Shown here one piece after another: positions 18,819-29,809 of a DNA stretch of 64,000 nucleotides; the stretch's first letter is position 1; the number at the start of each line of letters is the position of its first letter. Made by a program: the position numbers and the translations under genes. The stretch spans positions 1-64,000 of the forward strand of contig NZ_JAGETV010000011.1 in assembly GCF_017571465.1 (NCBI RefSeq), in the 5' to 3' direction. The notes below the pieces were generated by a model, which saw nothing but the letters and a program-made list of their open reading frames with translations, was not told the origin of the DNA and made no database searches. This DNA comes from Thiomicrorhabdus marina (lineage in GTDB: Bacteria; Pseudomonadota; Gammaproteobacteria; Thiomicrospirales; Thiomicrospiraceae).

Positions 18819-20068
18819 CGGTCGATTTCTCCAAATACAATGTCTTGGGTACCGATAATCGATACCACATCAGCAATCATATGCCCTTTAACCATTTCAT
18901 CCAGTGACGCAAGGTGAGGGAAGCCCGGTGCACGGACTTTCATTCGGTATGGCTTGTTAGCACCGTCAGATACCATATAGATACCGAACTCACCTTTCGG
19001 GTGTTCTACCGCTGCATAAGCTTCAGAAGCCGGAATACTGTAACCTTCGGTAAACAGTTTGAAGTGGTGAATCAACGCTTCCATATTCGACTTAGCGTCT
19101 TCACGTGACGGTGGAGCAACTTTATTATCAGAGCTCATTACCGGTCCGTCGTTTTCTTTCAGCCACTTAACGCACTGTTTGATGATTTTGTTCGACTCAC
19201 GCATTTCAGCAATACGCACAAGGTAACGGTCATAGCAGTCACCGGTTTTACCAACCGGAATATCGAAGTCCATCTTGTCGTAAACTTCATAAGGCTGCTT
19301 CTTACGCAAATCCCATGCGATACCAGAACCACGTAGCATCGGACCGGTAAAACCTAATTGCAATGCACGCTCAGGAGAAACGATCCCGATATCAACAGTA
19401 CGCTGTTTCCAGATACGGTTATCAGTCAGTAATGTTTCATACTCGTCGATATAACCAGGAAAACGCTCAGTAAACGCTTCGATGAATTCAAGCAAAGAAC
19501 CTTCACGAGTTTCATTTAGCTTGTCTAGTTTTTTACCAGAATGCCAATCAGACTCTTGGTATTTAGACATCGTATCCGGAAGATCACGGTACACACCGCC
19601 TGGACGGTAGTAGGTGGCGTGCATACGTGCACCGGACACCGCTTCATAGCAGTCCATTAGGTCTTCACGTTCACGGAAGGCATAAAGGAATACGGTCATC
19701 GCACCGATATCCAGTGCGTGCGCACCTAGCCACATCAAGTGGTTTAGAACACGCGTAATTTCGTCGAACATAACGCGGATGTATTGCGCACGCTCCGGCA
19801 CTTCAACGCCAAGCATCTTTTCAATCGACATCACATAAGCGTGTTCGTTAGACATCATCGATACATAGTCAAGGCGATCCATGTAACCGATAGATTGATT
19901 GTAAGGTTTGAACTCAGCCAACTTTTCAGTACCACGGTGAAGTAGACCGATATGCGGGTCAGAACGAACGACGGTTTCACCATCTAGCTCAAGAACCAAA
20001 CGCAAAACTCCGTGCGCAGACGGGTGTTGAGGACCGAAGTTCAGGGTATAGTTACGAATTTCAGGCAT
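18815..20068 (-). CDS. nuoD: NADH-quinone oxidoreductase subunit D
   Basis: A 417-residue 49-kDa-type subunit. The N-terminal [22 protein letters not shown] loop carries the quinone-site histidine, and DRLDYVSMM contributes the quinone-binding tyrosine region. The C-terminus ends DIVFGEIDR, as is usual. It is not fused to nuoC, unlike the E. coli NuoCD protein. Ten bases separate it from nuoC. Confidence 0.97.
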   Translation of the reverse strand: MPEIRNYTLNFGPQHPSAHGVLRLVLELDGETVVRSDPHIGLLHRGTEKLAEFKPYNQSIGYMDRLDYVSMMSNEHAYVMSIEKMLGVEVPERAQYIRVMFDEITRVLNHLMWLGAHALDIGAMTVFLYAFREREDLMDCYEAVSGARMHATYYRPGGVYRDLPDTMSKYQESDWHSGKKLDKLNETREGSLLEFIEAFTERFPGYIDEYETLLTDNRIWKQRTVDIGIVSPERALQLGFTGPMLRGSGIAWDLRKKQPYEVYDKMDFDIPVGKTGDCYDRYLVRIAEMRESNKIIKQCVKWLKENDGPVMSSDNKVAPPSREDAKSNMEALIHHFKLFTEGYSIPASEAYAAVEHPKGEFGIYMVSDGANKPYRMKVRAPGFPHLASLDEMVKGHMIADVVSIIGTQDIVFGEIDR

Positions 20069-20077
20069 AGTCGTTTC

Positions 20078-20755
20078 CTATTGAGCCTTTGCAGGTGATG
20101 TATGACGAATAACACGTGGTACGTTCACGCGGTTTTCAATTGAAACCGGCTCGTAGACAACACGGCCTTTATCAGCGTCATAACGCATTTCAACATGCCC
20201 GGTTAACGGGAAATCTTTACGCAGCGGGTGACCGACAAAACCGTAATCGGTAAGGATACGGCGCAAATCAGGATGCCCTTGGAACAAAATACCAAGTAAA
20301 TCGAACGCTTCACGCTCGAACCAGTTAGCCACACTCCAGACGTCGATAACACTGTCGACAACCGGCATTTGCGTATTAACTGGGTAAACCTTAACGCGCA
20401 GACGAACATTGTTTTGAATTGAAAGCAGGTGATAGACCACCGCAAAACGGCGTTCCATCTCTAGATGCCCTTCTTCACTTTCGTCCTCGGCAAAATCGAA
20501 AACACCACGACTAAAACCACTGTTGGCAGCACCCATGGTTTCCCAGTTTGCTTTTCCGTAATCCAGATAGTCGACACCGCATAGATCGATAAGCTGTTCA
20601 AAGCCCAGCTCATCACGGCATTTTTGCAATCCGGCAAATGCTTCATCCGCCGGAAGTTCAATGGTCAACTCGTCCAAAGCAATATCAGAACTAACTAGGA
20701 TATCGCCAAGTACTTCGTTAACACGAGTTTGTAAATCAAGAACTGACTGTTTCAT
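20078..20755 (-). CDS. nuoC: NADH-quinone oxidoreductase subunit C
   Basis: A 225-residue 30-kDa-type subunit. The signature [23 protein letters not shown] with GHPLRKDFP lies in the second half. The N-terminal 60 residues are less conserved. It helps position NuoD in the peripheral arm. Confidence 0.96.
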   Translation of the reverse strand: MKQSVLDLQTRVNEVLGDILVSSDIALDELTIELPADEAFAGLQKCRDELGFEQLIDLCGVDYLDYGKANWETMGAANSGFSRGVFDFAEDESEEGHLEMERRFAVVYHLLSIQNNVRLRVKVYPVNTQMPVVDSVIDVWSVANWFEREAFDLLGILFQGHPDLRRILTDYGFVGHPLRKDFPLTGHVEMRYDADKGRVVYEPVSIENRVNVPRVIRHTSPAKAQ

Positions 20756-20772
20756 ATTTGGTCCACTTAATC

Positions 20773-21249
20773 CTAGCGAGCGATGGTATTGGTACGCTTG
20801 ATCTTATTCTGCAGCTGGATAATACCGTACAGAAGCGCTTCCGCAGTTGGAGGACAACCAGGCACATACACATCAACCGGAACGATTCGGTCACAACCAC
20901 GCACTACCGAATAAGAGTAGTGATAGTAGCCACCACCGTTGGCACATGACCCCATTGAGATAACCCAACGCGGCTCAGCCATCTGGTCATAAACCTTACG
21001 CAGTGCCGGAGCCATTTTATTAACCAAGGTTCCCGCGACAACCATGACATCGGATTGACGTGGCGACGGACGGAAGATAATCCCGAAACGGTCAAGATCA
21101 TAACGTGATGCACCGGCGTGCATCATTTCTACCGCACAACACGCTAGACCAAATGTCATTGGCCATAGTGAGCCGGTACGTGCCCAGTTGATTAATTTGT
21201 CGGCTGAGGTGGTAACGACACCTTCTCTTAAAACGCCTTCTACTCCCAT
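20773..21249 (-). CDS. nuoB: NADH-quinone oxidoreductase subunit B (cluster N2)
   Basis: A 158-residue PSST-type subunit binding the terminal [4Fe-4S] cluster N2. Ligands are the tandem cysteines in [10 protein letters not shown], then SMGSCANGG and [11 protein letters not shown]. The start is placed at [10 protein letters not shown] (21249), which has AAGGAG just upstream; an earlier in-frame ATG at 21270 would overlap nuoA further. It overlaps the nuoA end by 10 bases. Confidence 0.96.
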   Translation of the reverse strand: MGVEGVLREGVVTTSADKLINWARTGSLWPMTFGLACCAVEMMHAGASRYDLDRFGIIFRPSPRQSDVMVVAGTLVNKMAPALRKVYDQMAEPRWVISMGSCANGGGYYHYSYSVVRGCDRIVPVDVYVPGCPPTAEALLYGIIQLQNKIKRTNTIAR

Positions 21250-21596
21250 TCCAGCGCTCCTTTTTTCCACTCATAGATAAAGCCGATGACCAGTAGAGAT
21301 AAGAATGCGGCCATCGCAAGTAAACCAAAGGTTCCCACTTCTTCCAGAACAATCGCCCAAGGGAACAGGAAAGCGATTTCCAGATCGAAAATAATAAATA
21401 GGATCGCAACCAGATAGAAACGTACATCGAACTTCATTCGCGCATCTTCAAATGCTTCAAAACCACACTCATATGGTGAGTTTTTCTCTGGATCAGGCTT
21501 TTGTGGCCCAAGTAAGTAACCTACTAAAATTGGCCCTACGCCAAATAAAATCCCCAAGGTGATGAACACCAGGACAGGAAGATAGTTTTCTAGCAT
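21240..21596 (-). CDS. nuoA: NADH-quinone oxidoreductase subunit A; first gene of nuo operon
   Basis: A 118-residue ND3 homologue with three membrane helices. The flexible quinone-site loop is in [23 protein letters not shown], with the conserved cysteine. The start is set at MLENYLPVL (21596), since residues encoded upstream are not conserved. As the first gene of the 14-gene operon, its promoter should lie between 21597 and the tRNA-Leu gene at 21667, or transcription may continue from secG/tRNA. Confidence 0.96.
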   Translation of the reverse strand: MLENYLPVLVFITLGILFGVGPILVGYLLGPQKPDPEKNSPYECGFEAFEDARMKFDVRFYLVAILFIIFDLEIAFLFPWAIVLEEVGTFGLLAMAAFLSLLVIGFIYEWKKGALEWE

Positions 21597-21666
21597 TAGT
21601 TTGCAACCCCTATCTAGTCTTTTATACACGTGACTGCCGCAACAAGTGCGGCAGTTGATTTAATTA

Positions 21667-21751
21667 TGGTGCCGATGGGCGGACTCGAACCGCCACGACT
21701 TGCGTCACCACCCCCTCAAGATGGCGTGTCTACCAATTTCACCACATCGGC
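21667..21751 (-). tRNA. tRNA-Leu (anticodon GAG)
   Basis: Minus-strand sequence begins GCCGATGTGGTGAAATTGG and ends CCATCGGCACCA, so 3' CCA is encoded. The acceptor stem GCCGATG/CATCGGC pairs fully. The anticodon stem CCATC/GGTGG holds the loop TTGAGGG, giving anticodon GAG (reads CUC/CUU). The extended variable arm expected for Leu is present (GTGACGCAAGTCGT), as is the T-loop GGTTCGAGTCC. Confidence 0.96.
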
Positions 21752-21762
21752 TGAATCACTTT

Positions 21763-22083
21763 TTAGTCTGGTACGACTGGCGAATCATCCTGCTTAGACT
21801 CTTGTGAAGTTTGCGCAGGTGCTTCTTTAACAACACTCTGATACCCTTTCGCCTGCTGGCTTGCGATATAAGCCAAAGTCAAAGAGGTAATAAAGAAAAG
21901 TGTTGCCATAATTGCGGTCATACGCGACAGGAACGTTGCCGAACCGCCACTACCAAATAATGTTTGCGAAGAGCTACCACCAAAGTTAGCCCCTGCATCC
22001 GCCCCTTTACCGTGTTGCATAAGCACCAACACGATTAATAAGAAGGCGATAATAATATGAATTGTCAGAATGATGCTGAACAT
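21763..22083 (-). CDS. secG: Protein translocase subunit SecG
   Basis: A 106-residue protein with two membrane helices (about 3-20 and 53-72) flanking the conserved loop [20 protein letters not shown]. It is part of the SecYEG channel that exports unfolded proteins. Its start overlaps the tpiA stop by one base, and the tpiA-secG-tRNA-Leu arrangement is common in gammaproteobacteria. The C-terminal tail is polar and low-complexity. Confidence 0.96.
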   Translation of the reverse strand: MFSIILTIHIIIAFLLIVLVLMQHGKGADAGANFGGSSSQTLFGSGGSATFLSRMTAIMATLFFITSLTLAYIASQQAKGYQSVVKEAPAQTSQESKQDDSPVVPD

Positions 22084-22841
22084 TATGCACTCGCTGCTTT
22101 ACAGATCGCCATGAAATCATCGGCGTTTAGGGAAGCACCACCAATCAAACCACCATCGATATCTGCTTGTGCAAATAGCTCTGCTGCGTTATCCGGTTTA
22201 ACACTTCCACCATATTGAATAATTACTTTTTCCGCGATAGAACGGTTTAAACGCGCCAGTTTATCACGAATAAAAGCATGAACTTCTTGAGCTTGTTCTG
22301 GAGAAGCTGTTTTTCCAGTACCAATTGCCCAAACCGGCTCGTATGCGATAACAATTTTCTCAAATGCATCGATACCAACCACCTTAATAACTGCATCAAG
22401 CTGATCTGCAATGACTTTTTCCATTACGCCTGACTCGCGTTCATCCAGTGTTTCACCCACACATAGAATCGGCGTTAGACCTGCTTCTAGAACAACTTTG
22501 GTTTTTTCTGCGATTTGCGCATCGGTTTCACCGTAAATTGCTCGACGTTCCGAGTGACCAAGAATGATATAAGCACAATTTAGGTCTTTCGCCATTTCAA
22601 CAGATGTTTCACCGGTAAAAGCACCTTGCACAGGCTCTTCCGCAACATTCTGTGCGCCGACGGCAATATTGTCAGCAGACAAGTTTGCCTGAACAAAATC
22701 GATGTAAATTGCTGGTGGGCACACCGCAATATCAACGTTTTGTACTTGGTTTGCTTGTTCGTTAAGTCCTTTAACTAGACTCTCGATTGAGGCCTTTGAA
22801 CCGTGCATTTTCCAGTTGCCTGCAACAAATGGCTTTCTCAT
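22083..22841 (-). CDS. tpiA: Triosephosphate isomerase
   Basis: A 252-residue TIM-barrel enzyme interconverting dihydroxyacetone phosphate and glyceraldehyde 3-phosphate. Catalytic motifs are GNWKMHGS (Lys), ILGHSERR (His) and [12 protein letters not shown] (Glu plus loop 6). It serves glycolysis/gluconeogenesis and, in this organism, the Calvin cycle. Normal length. Confidence 0.97.
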   Translation of the reverse strand: MRKPFVAGNWKMHGSKASIESLVKGLNEQANQVQNVDIAVCPPAIYIDFVQANLSADNIAVGAQNVAEEPVQGAFTGETSVEMAKDLNCAYIILGHSERRAIYGETDAQIAEKTKVVLEAGLTPILCVGETLDERESGVMEKVIADQLDAVIKVVGIDAFEKIVIAYEPVWAIGTGKTASPEQAQEVHAFIRDKLARLNRSIAEKVIIQYGGSVKPDNAAELFAQADIDGGLIGGASLNADDFMAICKAASA

Positions 22842-22909
22842 CTACTAATCTCCAACACAAAAGTTCGACAATATTAGCGGTTTCTTTCATTAAAAACAAT
22901 ATTGCATTT

Positions 22910-24241
22910 TTATGAAAATTCTGATTTGACCACACTCTCTAGCTCTGTAGCGATTTTTTCTACCAAAGCAGCCTCTTCACCTTCCACCATAACGCGAATC
23001 TTTGGCTCAGTACCCGATGCACGAATCAGAACACGCCCCTTATCAGCCAGCTCACGCTCCGCTTTTTGAATCGCATCCTGCAAGATTGGATTTTCGTCCG
23101 GCTGGGCTTTTTGCGTCAAGGTAACATTACGTAAAATCTGAGGGTAAATCGTGATTTCTTTTCGAACTTCTTGCAAAGATTTTTGCTGTGAAACCAAGGC
23201 TGCTAATACCTGAAGTGCAGCAACAATTCCATCACCGGTAGAAATCTTATTTAGACAGAGTACATGCCCTGAAGGCTCCGAACCATAAAACCAACCATTC
23301 TCGACCAAAGCCTCCATGACATAACGGTCGCCGACTGAGGTACGCACAAATTCGATACCTTTCTTCTTCAACGTCTGTTCAAAACCGAGGTTACTCATAA
23401 CGGTACCAACAACGCCTGCAACAGGCTTGCCAGTCATGGTCGCCAAGATGTACAAAATAATATCGCCATCCATCAATTGACCATTTTGGTCAACAAGCAT
23501 GACACGGTCACCATCACCATCAAATGCAATACCCATATCAGCTCGATGTGTTGCGACAGCTTTTGCTAAAGCTTTAGTATCAGTCGCACCACATTCATGG
23601 TTAATATTCATACCATTCGGTTCAACACCAATCGTAAACACTTCTGCACCAAGTTCACGGAATACATTCGGCGCTATATGGTAGGTCGCACCGTTAGCGC
23701 AATCGATGACTAAACGCAGCCCTTTCAAATTCTTCTTGGCACGATAAGTCCCCTTACAAAATTCAATGTATCGACCTGGCGCATCATCAATACGATAGGC
23801 CTTACCCATTTTTTCCGATGAGGCAACACTAATATCTTTACCGAGTAGAGATTCAATTTGCGATTGCATTAAGTCGGAAATTTTCTTCCCGTCTTCGTTG
23901 AAGAACTTAATACCGTTATCTTCATGCGGATTATGTGAGGCGCTGATGACAATCCCCATATCACAACTAAAAGTCTGACTCAGATAAGAAATAGCTGGTG
24001 TCGGCATAGGCCCGATAAGATAAACATCAATTCCAGCGGCAATCAGCCCTGCTTCAAGTGCAGATTCGAACATATAACCGGAGATACGCGTGTCTTTTCC
24101 GATCATCACCGAACGACCGCCGTTTTGTTTCAACACCGTACCGGCCGCCCAACCAAGCTGCAACACTTTGTCCGGACTAATCATCCCCTGTCCGACGCGA
24201 CCGCGAATACCGTCTGTACCAAATACTGAACCCTTAGCCAT
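22910..24241 (-). CDS. glmM: Phosphoglucosamine mutase
   Basis: 443 residues, starting MAKGSVFGTDGIRG; the upstream ATG four codons earlier is less likely. The active-site serine loop is VISASHNPHEDNG, the metal site is DGDGDR, and the phosphate-binding C-terminal motif is RASGTEPKIRVMVE. It converts glucosamine 6-phosphate to glucosamine 1-phosphate for UDP-GlcNAc, needed for peptidoglycan and lipopolysaccharide. It lies between folP and tpiA, as in many gammaproteobacteria. Confidence 0.97.
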   Translation of the reverse strand: MAKGSVFGTDGIRGRVGQGMISPDKVLQLGWAAGTVLKQNGGRSVMIGKDTRISGYMFESALEAGLIAAGIDVYLIGPMPTPAISYLSQTFSCDMGIVISASHNPHEDNGIKFFNEDGKKISDLMQSQIESLLGKDISVASSEKMGKAYRIDDAPGRYIEFCKGTYRAKKNLKGLRLVIDCANGATYHIAPNVFRELGAEVFTIGVEPNGMNINHECGATDTKALAKAVATHRADMGIAFDGDGDRVMLVDQNGQLMDGDIILYILATMTGKPVAGVVGTVMSNLGFEQTLKKKGIEFVRTSVGDRYVMEALVENGWFYGSEPSGHVLCLNKISTGDGIVAALQVLAALVSQQKSLQEVRKEITIYPQILRNVTLTQKAQPDENPILQDAIQKAERELADKGRVLIRASGTEPKIRVMVEGEEAALVEKIATELESVVKSEFS

Positions 24242-24260
24242 AAAACCCACCACTCTTTTA

Positions 24261-25133
24261 TTAATCTAGATAACGCAAAGTATCTAATGCTTGTACTGTC
24301 TGCAAAACATCATGCACCCGTACCAGTTTTGCTCCTTTCTGCGAAGCAAGTACCGTTGCGGTAACACTAGGAATCAGCCTTTCCCGAATATCATCCGTAC
24401 CGACAATATCCCTAAACATCCGTTTACGGGAAACACCAACCAGCATTTCACAACCTAAATCCGAGAACTGTTCGATATTTTTAAAAAGGAGCGTATTATC
24501 CTCAAAACGCTTACCAAAGCCAAATCCAAGATCAATTAATATATCTTTTTTCGCGATACCTGCTTGTTCACAAGCTTCAATTCTTTGTTCAAGGAAAGCT
24601 TTGACCTCCGCAACCACATCCTGGTAATACGGCTGATCTTGCATGGTTTTCGGAACGCCTTTTTTATGCATTACACAAACCGGTACAGCCATCTCTTTAG
24701 CCATATGCAAAGCACCTTCCGCCTGCAAAGCATTAACATCATTAATCAAACTGGCACCAGTCAACACCGCTTGACGCATGACTTCCGGTTTGTAGGTATC
24801 GATTGAAATCGGTTTTGAGCTATTCTGCGCAATCCATTCAATCGCCGGTAAAACTCTATCTAACTCTTCTTGTAAGCTAACTGCCTCAGCTCCCGGACGA
24901 GTGGACTCACCACCGACATCAAACATATCAATGCCAGCCAGCTCCATAAGCTCTACTTGGCCTTTAACCCTATCTAATGAATTAAATCGTCCACCGTCGG
25001 AAAAAGAATCAGGAGTAACATTCAAGATTCCCATTACCGCAGCCCGACCTTTTTGCTGGGTTACTGCATTAAGCCACTGCTGTAAATCAAATCGCATTCT
25101 AACTAAACCTGCCTTATTTTCTGTGTTGAGCAT
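24261..25133 (-). CDS. folP: Dihydropteroate synthase
   Basis: A 290-residue TIM-barrel enzyme joining p-aminobenzoate to dihydropterin pyrophosphate in folate synthesis. The motifs MGILNVTPDSFSDGG (about 34-48) and DVGGESTRPGA (about 76-86) bind the pterin, and the C-terminal VRVHDV is typical. Two starts are possible (25133, with AAGG upstream, or the internal ATG at 25097). It follows ftsH but a terminator intervenes. Confidence 0.95.
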   Translation of the reverse strand: MLNTENKAGLVRMRFDLQQWLNAVTQQKGRAAVMGILNVTPDSFSDGGRFNSLDRVKGQVELMELAGIDMFDVGGESTRPGAEAVSLQEELDRVLPAIEWIAQNSSKPISIDTYKPEVMRQAVLTGASLINDVNALQAEGALHMAKEMAVPVCVMHKKGVPKTMQDQPYYQDVVAEVKAFLEQRIEACEQAGIAKKDILIDLGFGFGKRFEDNTLLFKNIEQFSDLGCEMLVGVSRKRMFRDIVGTDDIRERLIPSVTATVLASQKGAKLVRVHDVLQTVQALDTLRYLD

Positions 25134-25192
25134 TATGCCTTGATTTCGAGATTTTTAAAGCTCAATACCCCAATCCTCCCGCTATTCAGACA

Positions 25193-25219
25193 ATAAAAAA
25201 CCCCGACAAGCGGGGTTCT
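25193..25219 (-). terminator. Terminator after ftsH
   Basis: The minus strand reads GAACCCCGCTTGTCGGGGTTTTTTATT: a 5-6 bp GC stem (ACCCCG/CGGGGT) and six T residues, about 20 bases beyond the ftsH stop. Confidence 0.85.
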
Positions 25220-25237
25220 TATTTCGGCGTTTTTCAC

Positions 25238-27217
25238 TTAGTGAAGCTTAGGTTCACCAGAATCTTTTACCGAATCATTATCTAAGTCCTTCTTAACCAT
25301 GTCATCCCCCGATTTATCAGCAACTTTTTCCGATGCATCTTCGAGACTAACTTTTGGCTCTTGTGGAGGAATATTGTCATCCGGCTCTACCCAATCCTTA
25401 GGTGCGCCAGGTTCTTCACCCGCCATAATACGATCAACCTGATCTTTATCGATAGTTTCGTACTTCATCAAGCACTCAGTCATGATTTCCAACTTATCGT
25501 TATTATCCGTTAGAATTTGACGAGCACGTTCGTAGTTACGATCGATAATATTGCGAATCTCTTCGTCTATCTTCTTCGATACTTCACCGGAAACATTAGC
25601 ATTGCGCGATGTCCCCATAAAGCCACCCTTATCTTCCTCTTCATAAAGAAGCGGGCCAAGATTGTCAGACAGACCCCACTTAGTAACCATATTACGAGCA
25701 ATTGCGGTCGCACGCTCAATATCGTTACTGGCACCGGTCGTTACTGCATCTTCACCGTAGATAATCTCTTCAGCAAGACGTCCACCATACAAGCTTGAAA
25801 GCTGTGATTCTAACTTTCGTTTGGAATAGCTATAGCTATCTTCTTCCGGTAAATACATGGTTACACCTAAGGCACGACCGCGCGGCATAATTGACACTTT
25901 ATAAACAGGATCATGCTCAGGCACCAAGTAACCAACAATTGCGTGGCCGGCTTCATGGTATGCGGTCATACGACGCTCAGACTCTTTCATGACCATCGAT
26001 TTTCGCTCGACACCCATTAAGATTTTATCTTTGGCTTTTTCAAAATGCTTCTGAGTAACCAATTTCTCGTTTTCACGCGCAGCGAAAAGCGCCGCCTCGT
26101 TGACCAAGTTAGCCAAATCAGCCCCTGAGAAACCAGGCGTACCACGTGCAATATAAGACGGTTTCACATCATCAGACAACGGAACCTTACGCATATGCAC
26201 TTTTAGAATTTGTTCACGACCTTTAATATCTGGCAAACCAACCGTTACCTGACGGTCAAAACGACCAGGACGCAATAACGCAGGGTCAAGCACGTCAGCA
26301 CGGTTAGTCGCCGCAATAACGATAATTCCTTCATTGCCTTCAAAACCGTCCATCTCAACCAGCATTTGGTTAAGCGTTTGCTCACGTTCGTCATTGCCGC
26401 CGCCCATACCGGCACCACGACTACGACCGACTGCATCAATTTCATCGATAAAGATAATACATGGCGAATGCGCTTTAGCTTGTTCAAACATATCACGAAC
26501 ACGAGACGCACCAACACCAACAAACATTTCAACAAAATCTGAACCGGAAATAGTAAAGAACGGGACTTTCGCTTCACCGGCAATTGCTTTTGCCAGCAAG
26601 GTTTTACCAGTACCGGGAGGTCCTACCATCAATACACCGCGCGGGATATTACCGCCAAGATTTTGATATTTACTCGGATCCTTTAGGAAATCGACAATTT
26701 CACCAACTTCTTGCTTGGCTTCATCTGCACCGGCAACATCATCCAACGTTACTTTATTCTGATCTTCTGTCATCATGCGCGCTTTCGACTTACCGAAAGA
26801 CATTGGACCGCCTTTACCGCCAACACCGCCGCCCATAGAACGCATAAAGAAGATCCACACTGCAATCAATAGCAACATCGGGAACCATGAAATAAAGATC
26901 TGCATCAAGACACTTTGTTTTTCCGGTGGCTTAGCAGAGATCTTGACACGGTTATCCAATAAGTCACCCATTAAGCCCGGGTCACCAGGATTATAGGTTG
27001 TAAAGCTTTGACCGCTTCCGTAAATGCCACGGATGGTCTGGCCTTCGATAATAACTTGGCTAACTTGGCCTTGATGTACCTGATCAATAAAATCAGAGTA
27101 ATCTAGTCGACTCGAGGCATTCTGCCCTTGAGTGCTGAAATGGTTAAAAACGGTCATCAAGATCGTGGCTACGACCACCCACACCAAGATGTTTTTTAAC
27201 ATGTCATTATTCTTCAT
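25238..27217 (-). CDS. ftsH: ATP-dependent zinc metalloprotease FtsH
   Basis: A 659-residue inner-membrane protease. Two membrane helices (about 7-25 and 103-125) flank a periplasmic domain. The AAA+ module has Walker A GPPGTGKT at 199-206 and Walker B IIFIDEID at 254-261, with the second-region-of-homology arginines in RPGRFDR. The zinc site is HEAGH at 421-425. The C-terminal tail is long, acidic and low-complexity. It degrades membrane proteins and regulators such as LpxC or sigma-32 in E. coli. A 270-bp gap separates it from rlmE upstream. Confidence 0.97.
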   Translation of the reverse strand: MKNNDMLKNILVWVVVATILMTVFNHFSTQGQNASSRLDYSDFIDQVHQGQVSQVIIEGQTIRGIYGSGQSFTTYNPGDPGLMGDLLDNRVKISAKPPEKQSVLMQIFISWFPMLLLIAVWIFFMRSMGGGVGGKGGPMSFGKSKARMMTEDQNKVTLDDVAGADEAKQEVGEIVDFLKDPSKYQNLGGNIPRGVLMVGPPGTGKTLLAKAIAGEAKVPFFTISGSDFVEMFVGVGASRVRDMFEQAKAHSPCIIFIDEIDAVGRSRGAGMGGGNDEREQTLNQMLVEMDGFEGNEGIIVIAATNRADVLDPALLRPGRFDRQVTVGLPDIKGREQILKVHMRKVPLSDDVKPSYIARGTPGFSGADLANLVNEAALFAARENEKLVTQKHFEKAKDKILMGVERKSMVMKESERRMTAYHEAGHAIVGYLVPEHDPVYKVSIMPRGRALGVTMYLPEEDSYSYSKRKLESQLSSLYGGRLAEEIIYGEDAVTTGASNDIERATAIARNMVTKWGLSDNLGPLLYEEEDKGGFMGTSRNANVSGEVSKKIDEEIRNIIDRNYERARQILTDNNDKLEIMTECLMKYETIDKDQVDRIMAGEEPGAPKDWVEPDDNIPPQEPKVSLEDASEKVADKSGDDMVKKDLDNDSVKDSGEPKLH

Positions 27218-27487
27218 TCGTGAACCTTGTTCGTTTTTCTTCTCGAAAATTTCGATGCTGTAAATTGAAATTTGAACATAATTAGGGGTTAAAAACCACT
27301 CAATGTTAATTTTTTATAAAAAAAACTTATCGCCATTTGATATTTTCAATCAACCTGATAGATTTTATTAATTTCGTAATTGGCAAAGGCGATGCAATTT
27401 CAACAAATTTTAGTGCCTGTACTTAAGGTTTTCCGCAATAAAACCTGACATAAAACTGACTATCCTAAAACCCAAAAAACCTAACGA

Positions 27488-28105
27488 CTACTTCTTGCCA
27501 CGCGCCAATAAGTAAATCTCTTTACTACGCGCCCGAGAGGCATCTGGCTTACGGGTAATGACTTTTTGATATTTATCTCGTAGGCTCTGAATTAACTCGT
27601 TATAGCCCTCTCCTTGAAAGACTTTCATTAACAAATCGCCGTTCTTTTTGAGAACTTGATCGGCTAAATCTACACAAAGCTCAACCAGATACATCGCTCT
27701 TGGAATATCAACCGCCTTATTACCGCTCATATTCGGCGCCATGTCGGACATGACCACATCTACTTCACGCCCATCCAATGACTCCAAAAGCTGGTTGTAA
27801 ACATCATCTTCACGGAAATCGCCTTGGATAAAAGTGACACCGGCAAACGGTTCAACCGGCAAAATATCCAAAGCGAATACTTCACCTTTCGCACCAAGTT
27901 TATGCGTAGTCCATTGCGACCACCCACCCGGTGCGGCACCCAAATCCACAACACACATACCCGGTTTAAACAACTTGTCTTTATCATCAATCTCTTGCAG
28001 CTTATAGACCGCACGCGAACGCCAACCTTCTTGCTTAGCTTTATTCACAAAGTGATCGTCAAAATGTTCTTTTAGCCAGCCTGCACTGGATTTACTTCTC
28101 GCCAT
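27488..28105 (-). CDS. rlmE: 23S rRNA 2'-O-methyltransferase RlmE (FtsJ/RrmJ)
   Basis: A 205-residue Rossmann-fold methyltransferase. The SAM motif is DLGAAPGGWSQ, and the KDKE-type catalytic residues fall in AVYKLQEID, MSDMAPNMSG, LLMKVFQG and RSKEIYLLA. It methylates U2552 of 23S rRNA late in 50S assembly. Divergent from yhbY by 57 bases, the conserved yhbY/rlmE-ftsH arrangement of gammaproteobacteria. Confidence 0.97.
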   Translation of the reverse strand: MARSKSSAGWLKEHFDDHFVNKAKQEGWRSRAVYKLQEIDDKDKLFKPGMCVVDLGAAPGGWSQWTTHKLGAKGEVFALDILPVEPFAGVTFIQGDFREDDVYNQLLESLDGREVDVVMSDMAPNMSGNKAVDIPRAMYLVELCVDLADQVLKKNGDLLMKVFQGEGYNELIQSLRDKYQKVITRKPDASRARSKEIYLLARGKK

Positions 28106-28162
28106 AGGGGTTTTCTACTACAATATCGTCTTATTAAAATATGTACTAATCTGGAAAATTCA

Positions 28163-28492
28163 ATGTCAGCCAAACAAAAAAAGCCGTTAACCTCTTTAAG
28201 CACCGCCCAAACGAAATTCTTGCGTAGCATTGCACACAATATCCGTCCAATGTTAATGATTGGCGGCAATGGCCTAACCGATGGCGTAATGGCAGAACTG
28301 GAAACAACGCTAGAGCGTCACGAACTGCTAAAAATTAAAATCAGTTTTGGTGAACGTGAAGACCGCAAAGAGATTGTTGATCACATTCTAGAACAGACCG
28401 GTGCGCTGCTTGTGCAAACCATCGGTAAAACTTGCGTCATTTTCCGTCAACGAGAAGAAGATTCGGAATTCAACGACATGCCACGCAAATAA
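28163..28492 (+). CDS. yhbY: CRM-domain RNA-binding protein YhbY
   Basis: A 109-residue protein with one CRM domain. The GNGL loop is in MLMIGGNGLTDGV (compare the family GxxG motif), and ERHELLKIKISFGERED follows. YhbY associates with pre-50S ribosomal particles in E. coli. It is alone on the plus strand here, ending at a terminator shared with convergent metZ. Confidence 0.95.
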   Translation: MSAKQKKPLTSLSTAQTKFLRSIAHNIRPMLMIGGNGLTDGVMAELETTLERHELLKIKISFGEREDRKEIVDHILEQTGALLVQTIGKTCVIFRQREEDSEFNDMPRK

Positions 28493-28524
28493 ATTCATCC
28501 CATAACCAAATCATTCAAAATCTG

Positions 28525-28549
28525 AAAGCCCGATTAATCGGGCTTTTTT
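28525..28549. terminator. Terminator between yhbY and metZ
   Basis: AAAGCCCGATTAATCGGGCTTTTTT is a 9-10 bp perfect stem with T-run on the plus strand. It probably serves yhbY mainly; on the minus strand the T-tract is short (CTTTCAG). Confidence 0.88.
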
Positions 28550-28566
28550 GTGCCTGAATAAGCGAC

Positions 28567-29757
28567 TTAAATTTTATCTAAACCACGAGCCAAATCACGT
28601 TTAATATCATCAATCGACTCCAGACCGACGGAAATACGCAACAAGTTATCGGTAATTCCCGCTTTAATACGATCTTCTGGTGCAACACGGCAATGCGTCG
28701 TGGTTGCCGGATGGGTGATAATGGTTTTAGTATCCCCCAAGTTAGCGGTAATCGACAACATCTTGGTATTATCGACCACAGTCCACGCATCATCTTTAGT
28801 ACCTTTAATTCGGAACGACAGCAGGCCTCCGGCAGCCGATTGCTGCTTTTTGCCCAATTCATACTGCGGATGAGATTCCAGCCCTGGATAGAAAACCACA
28901 TCGACTTTCGGATGCGCTTCCAACCATTCAGCCAGATTCTGTGCATTTTCACAGTGAGCGCGCATACGTACCGACAAGGTTTCCAAACCTTTGATAAAAA
29001 TCCAAGCATTAAACGGGCTCATACTCGGCCCGCACGTTCGCATAAAGCCTCGAACCTCTTCACCCACCAATTGTTGATTGCCTAACACTGCACCACCAAT
29101 TGCACGACCCTGCCCATCCAAAAACTTAGTCGCAGAGTGGATAACAATGTCGGCACCCTGCTGCAAAGGACGCTGCAAAATCGGCGTACAGAAACAGTTG
29201 TCGACAATCAACAGACAATCATTGGCTTTTGACAAAGCACTCAGTTTTTCCAAATCTGCTATCTCTGTCATAGGGTTAGACGGAGTTTCTAAGAAAAAGG
29301 CTTTGGTATTTTCCTTAATCGAGGCTTCCCATTCAGTAATATCCGTCTGCGACACAAAAGTCACTTCCACACCGAATTTCGCCAAATATTTGCTGAACAA
29401 CATCTTAGTCGTGCCGAAAATACTTTGTGACGAGATGACATGGTCACCCGCCTTACACAAGGCCATAAAGGTCGATAAGATTGCAGCCATACCCGAAGCT
29501 GTACCAACGCAAGCTTCCGCGCCTTCCATCAAAGCCAAACGCTGTTCAAAAGTTCGAACCGTCGGATTGGTATAGCGCGAATAAACATTACCGGCTTCTT
29601 CACCGCTAAAGCGGGCCGCCGCCTGCGCTGCTGATTTATAACGGAAGCTAGAAGTAGGAAAAATCGCTTCCGAATTCTCTTGTTCCGGAGTCTGTTCGTA
29701 GCCGGCACGAACGGCTAAAGTTTGAATATCGTATTCTTCATCAAATGGATTAAACAT
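28567..29757 (-). CDS. metZ: O-succinylhomoserine sulfhydrylase
   Basis: A 396-residue PLP enzyme of the Cys/Met metabolism family. The start at MFNPFDEEYDIQT (29757) is chosen because the residues that could be read upstream come from the purF-metZ hairpin region. Motifs include SRYTNPT, the PLP lysine in IHSATKFLDGQG, and SVGLESIDDIKRDL near the end. It makes homocysteine directly from O-succinylhomoserine and sulfide. purF-metZ adjacency is typical of Pseudomonas-like gammaproteobacteria and supports MetZ over MetB. A second sulfhydrylase, metY, lies at the right edge of the window. Confidence 0.92.
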   Translation of the reverse strand: MFNPFDEEYDIQTLAVRAGYEQTPEQENSEAIFPTSSFRYKSAAQAAARFSGEEAGNVYSRYTNPTVRTFEQRLALMEGAEACVGTASGMAAILSTFMALCKAGDHVISSQSIFGTTKMLFSKYLAKFGVEVTFVSQTDITEWEASIKENTKAFFLETPSNPMTEIADLEKLSALSKANDCLLIVDNCFCTPILQRPLQQGADIVIHSATKFLDGQGRAIGGAVLGNQQLVGEEVRGFMRTCGPSMSPFNAWIFIKGLETLSVRMRAHCENAQNLAEWLEAHPKVDVVFYPGLESHPQYELGKKQQSAAGGLLSFRIKGTKDDAWTVVDNTKMLSITANLGDTKTIITHPATTTHCRVAPEDRIKAGITDNLLRISVGLESIDDIKRDLARGLDKI

Positions 29758-29776
29758 CACTTTCTCTTTTTGACTG

Positions 29777-29809
29777 AAAAGCCGCCAAGGGCTTGACCCT
29801 AAGCGGCTT
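29777..29809 (-). terminator. Hairpin between purF and metZ (terminator or attenuator)
   Basis: On the minus strand AAGCCGC...GCGGCTTTTC forms a seven-base outer stem with an inner AGGG/CCCT pairing and a short T-run, 20 bases before the metZ start. It could end purF transcription or reduce read-through into metZ. Confidence 0.65.
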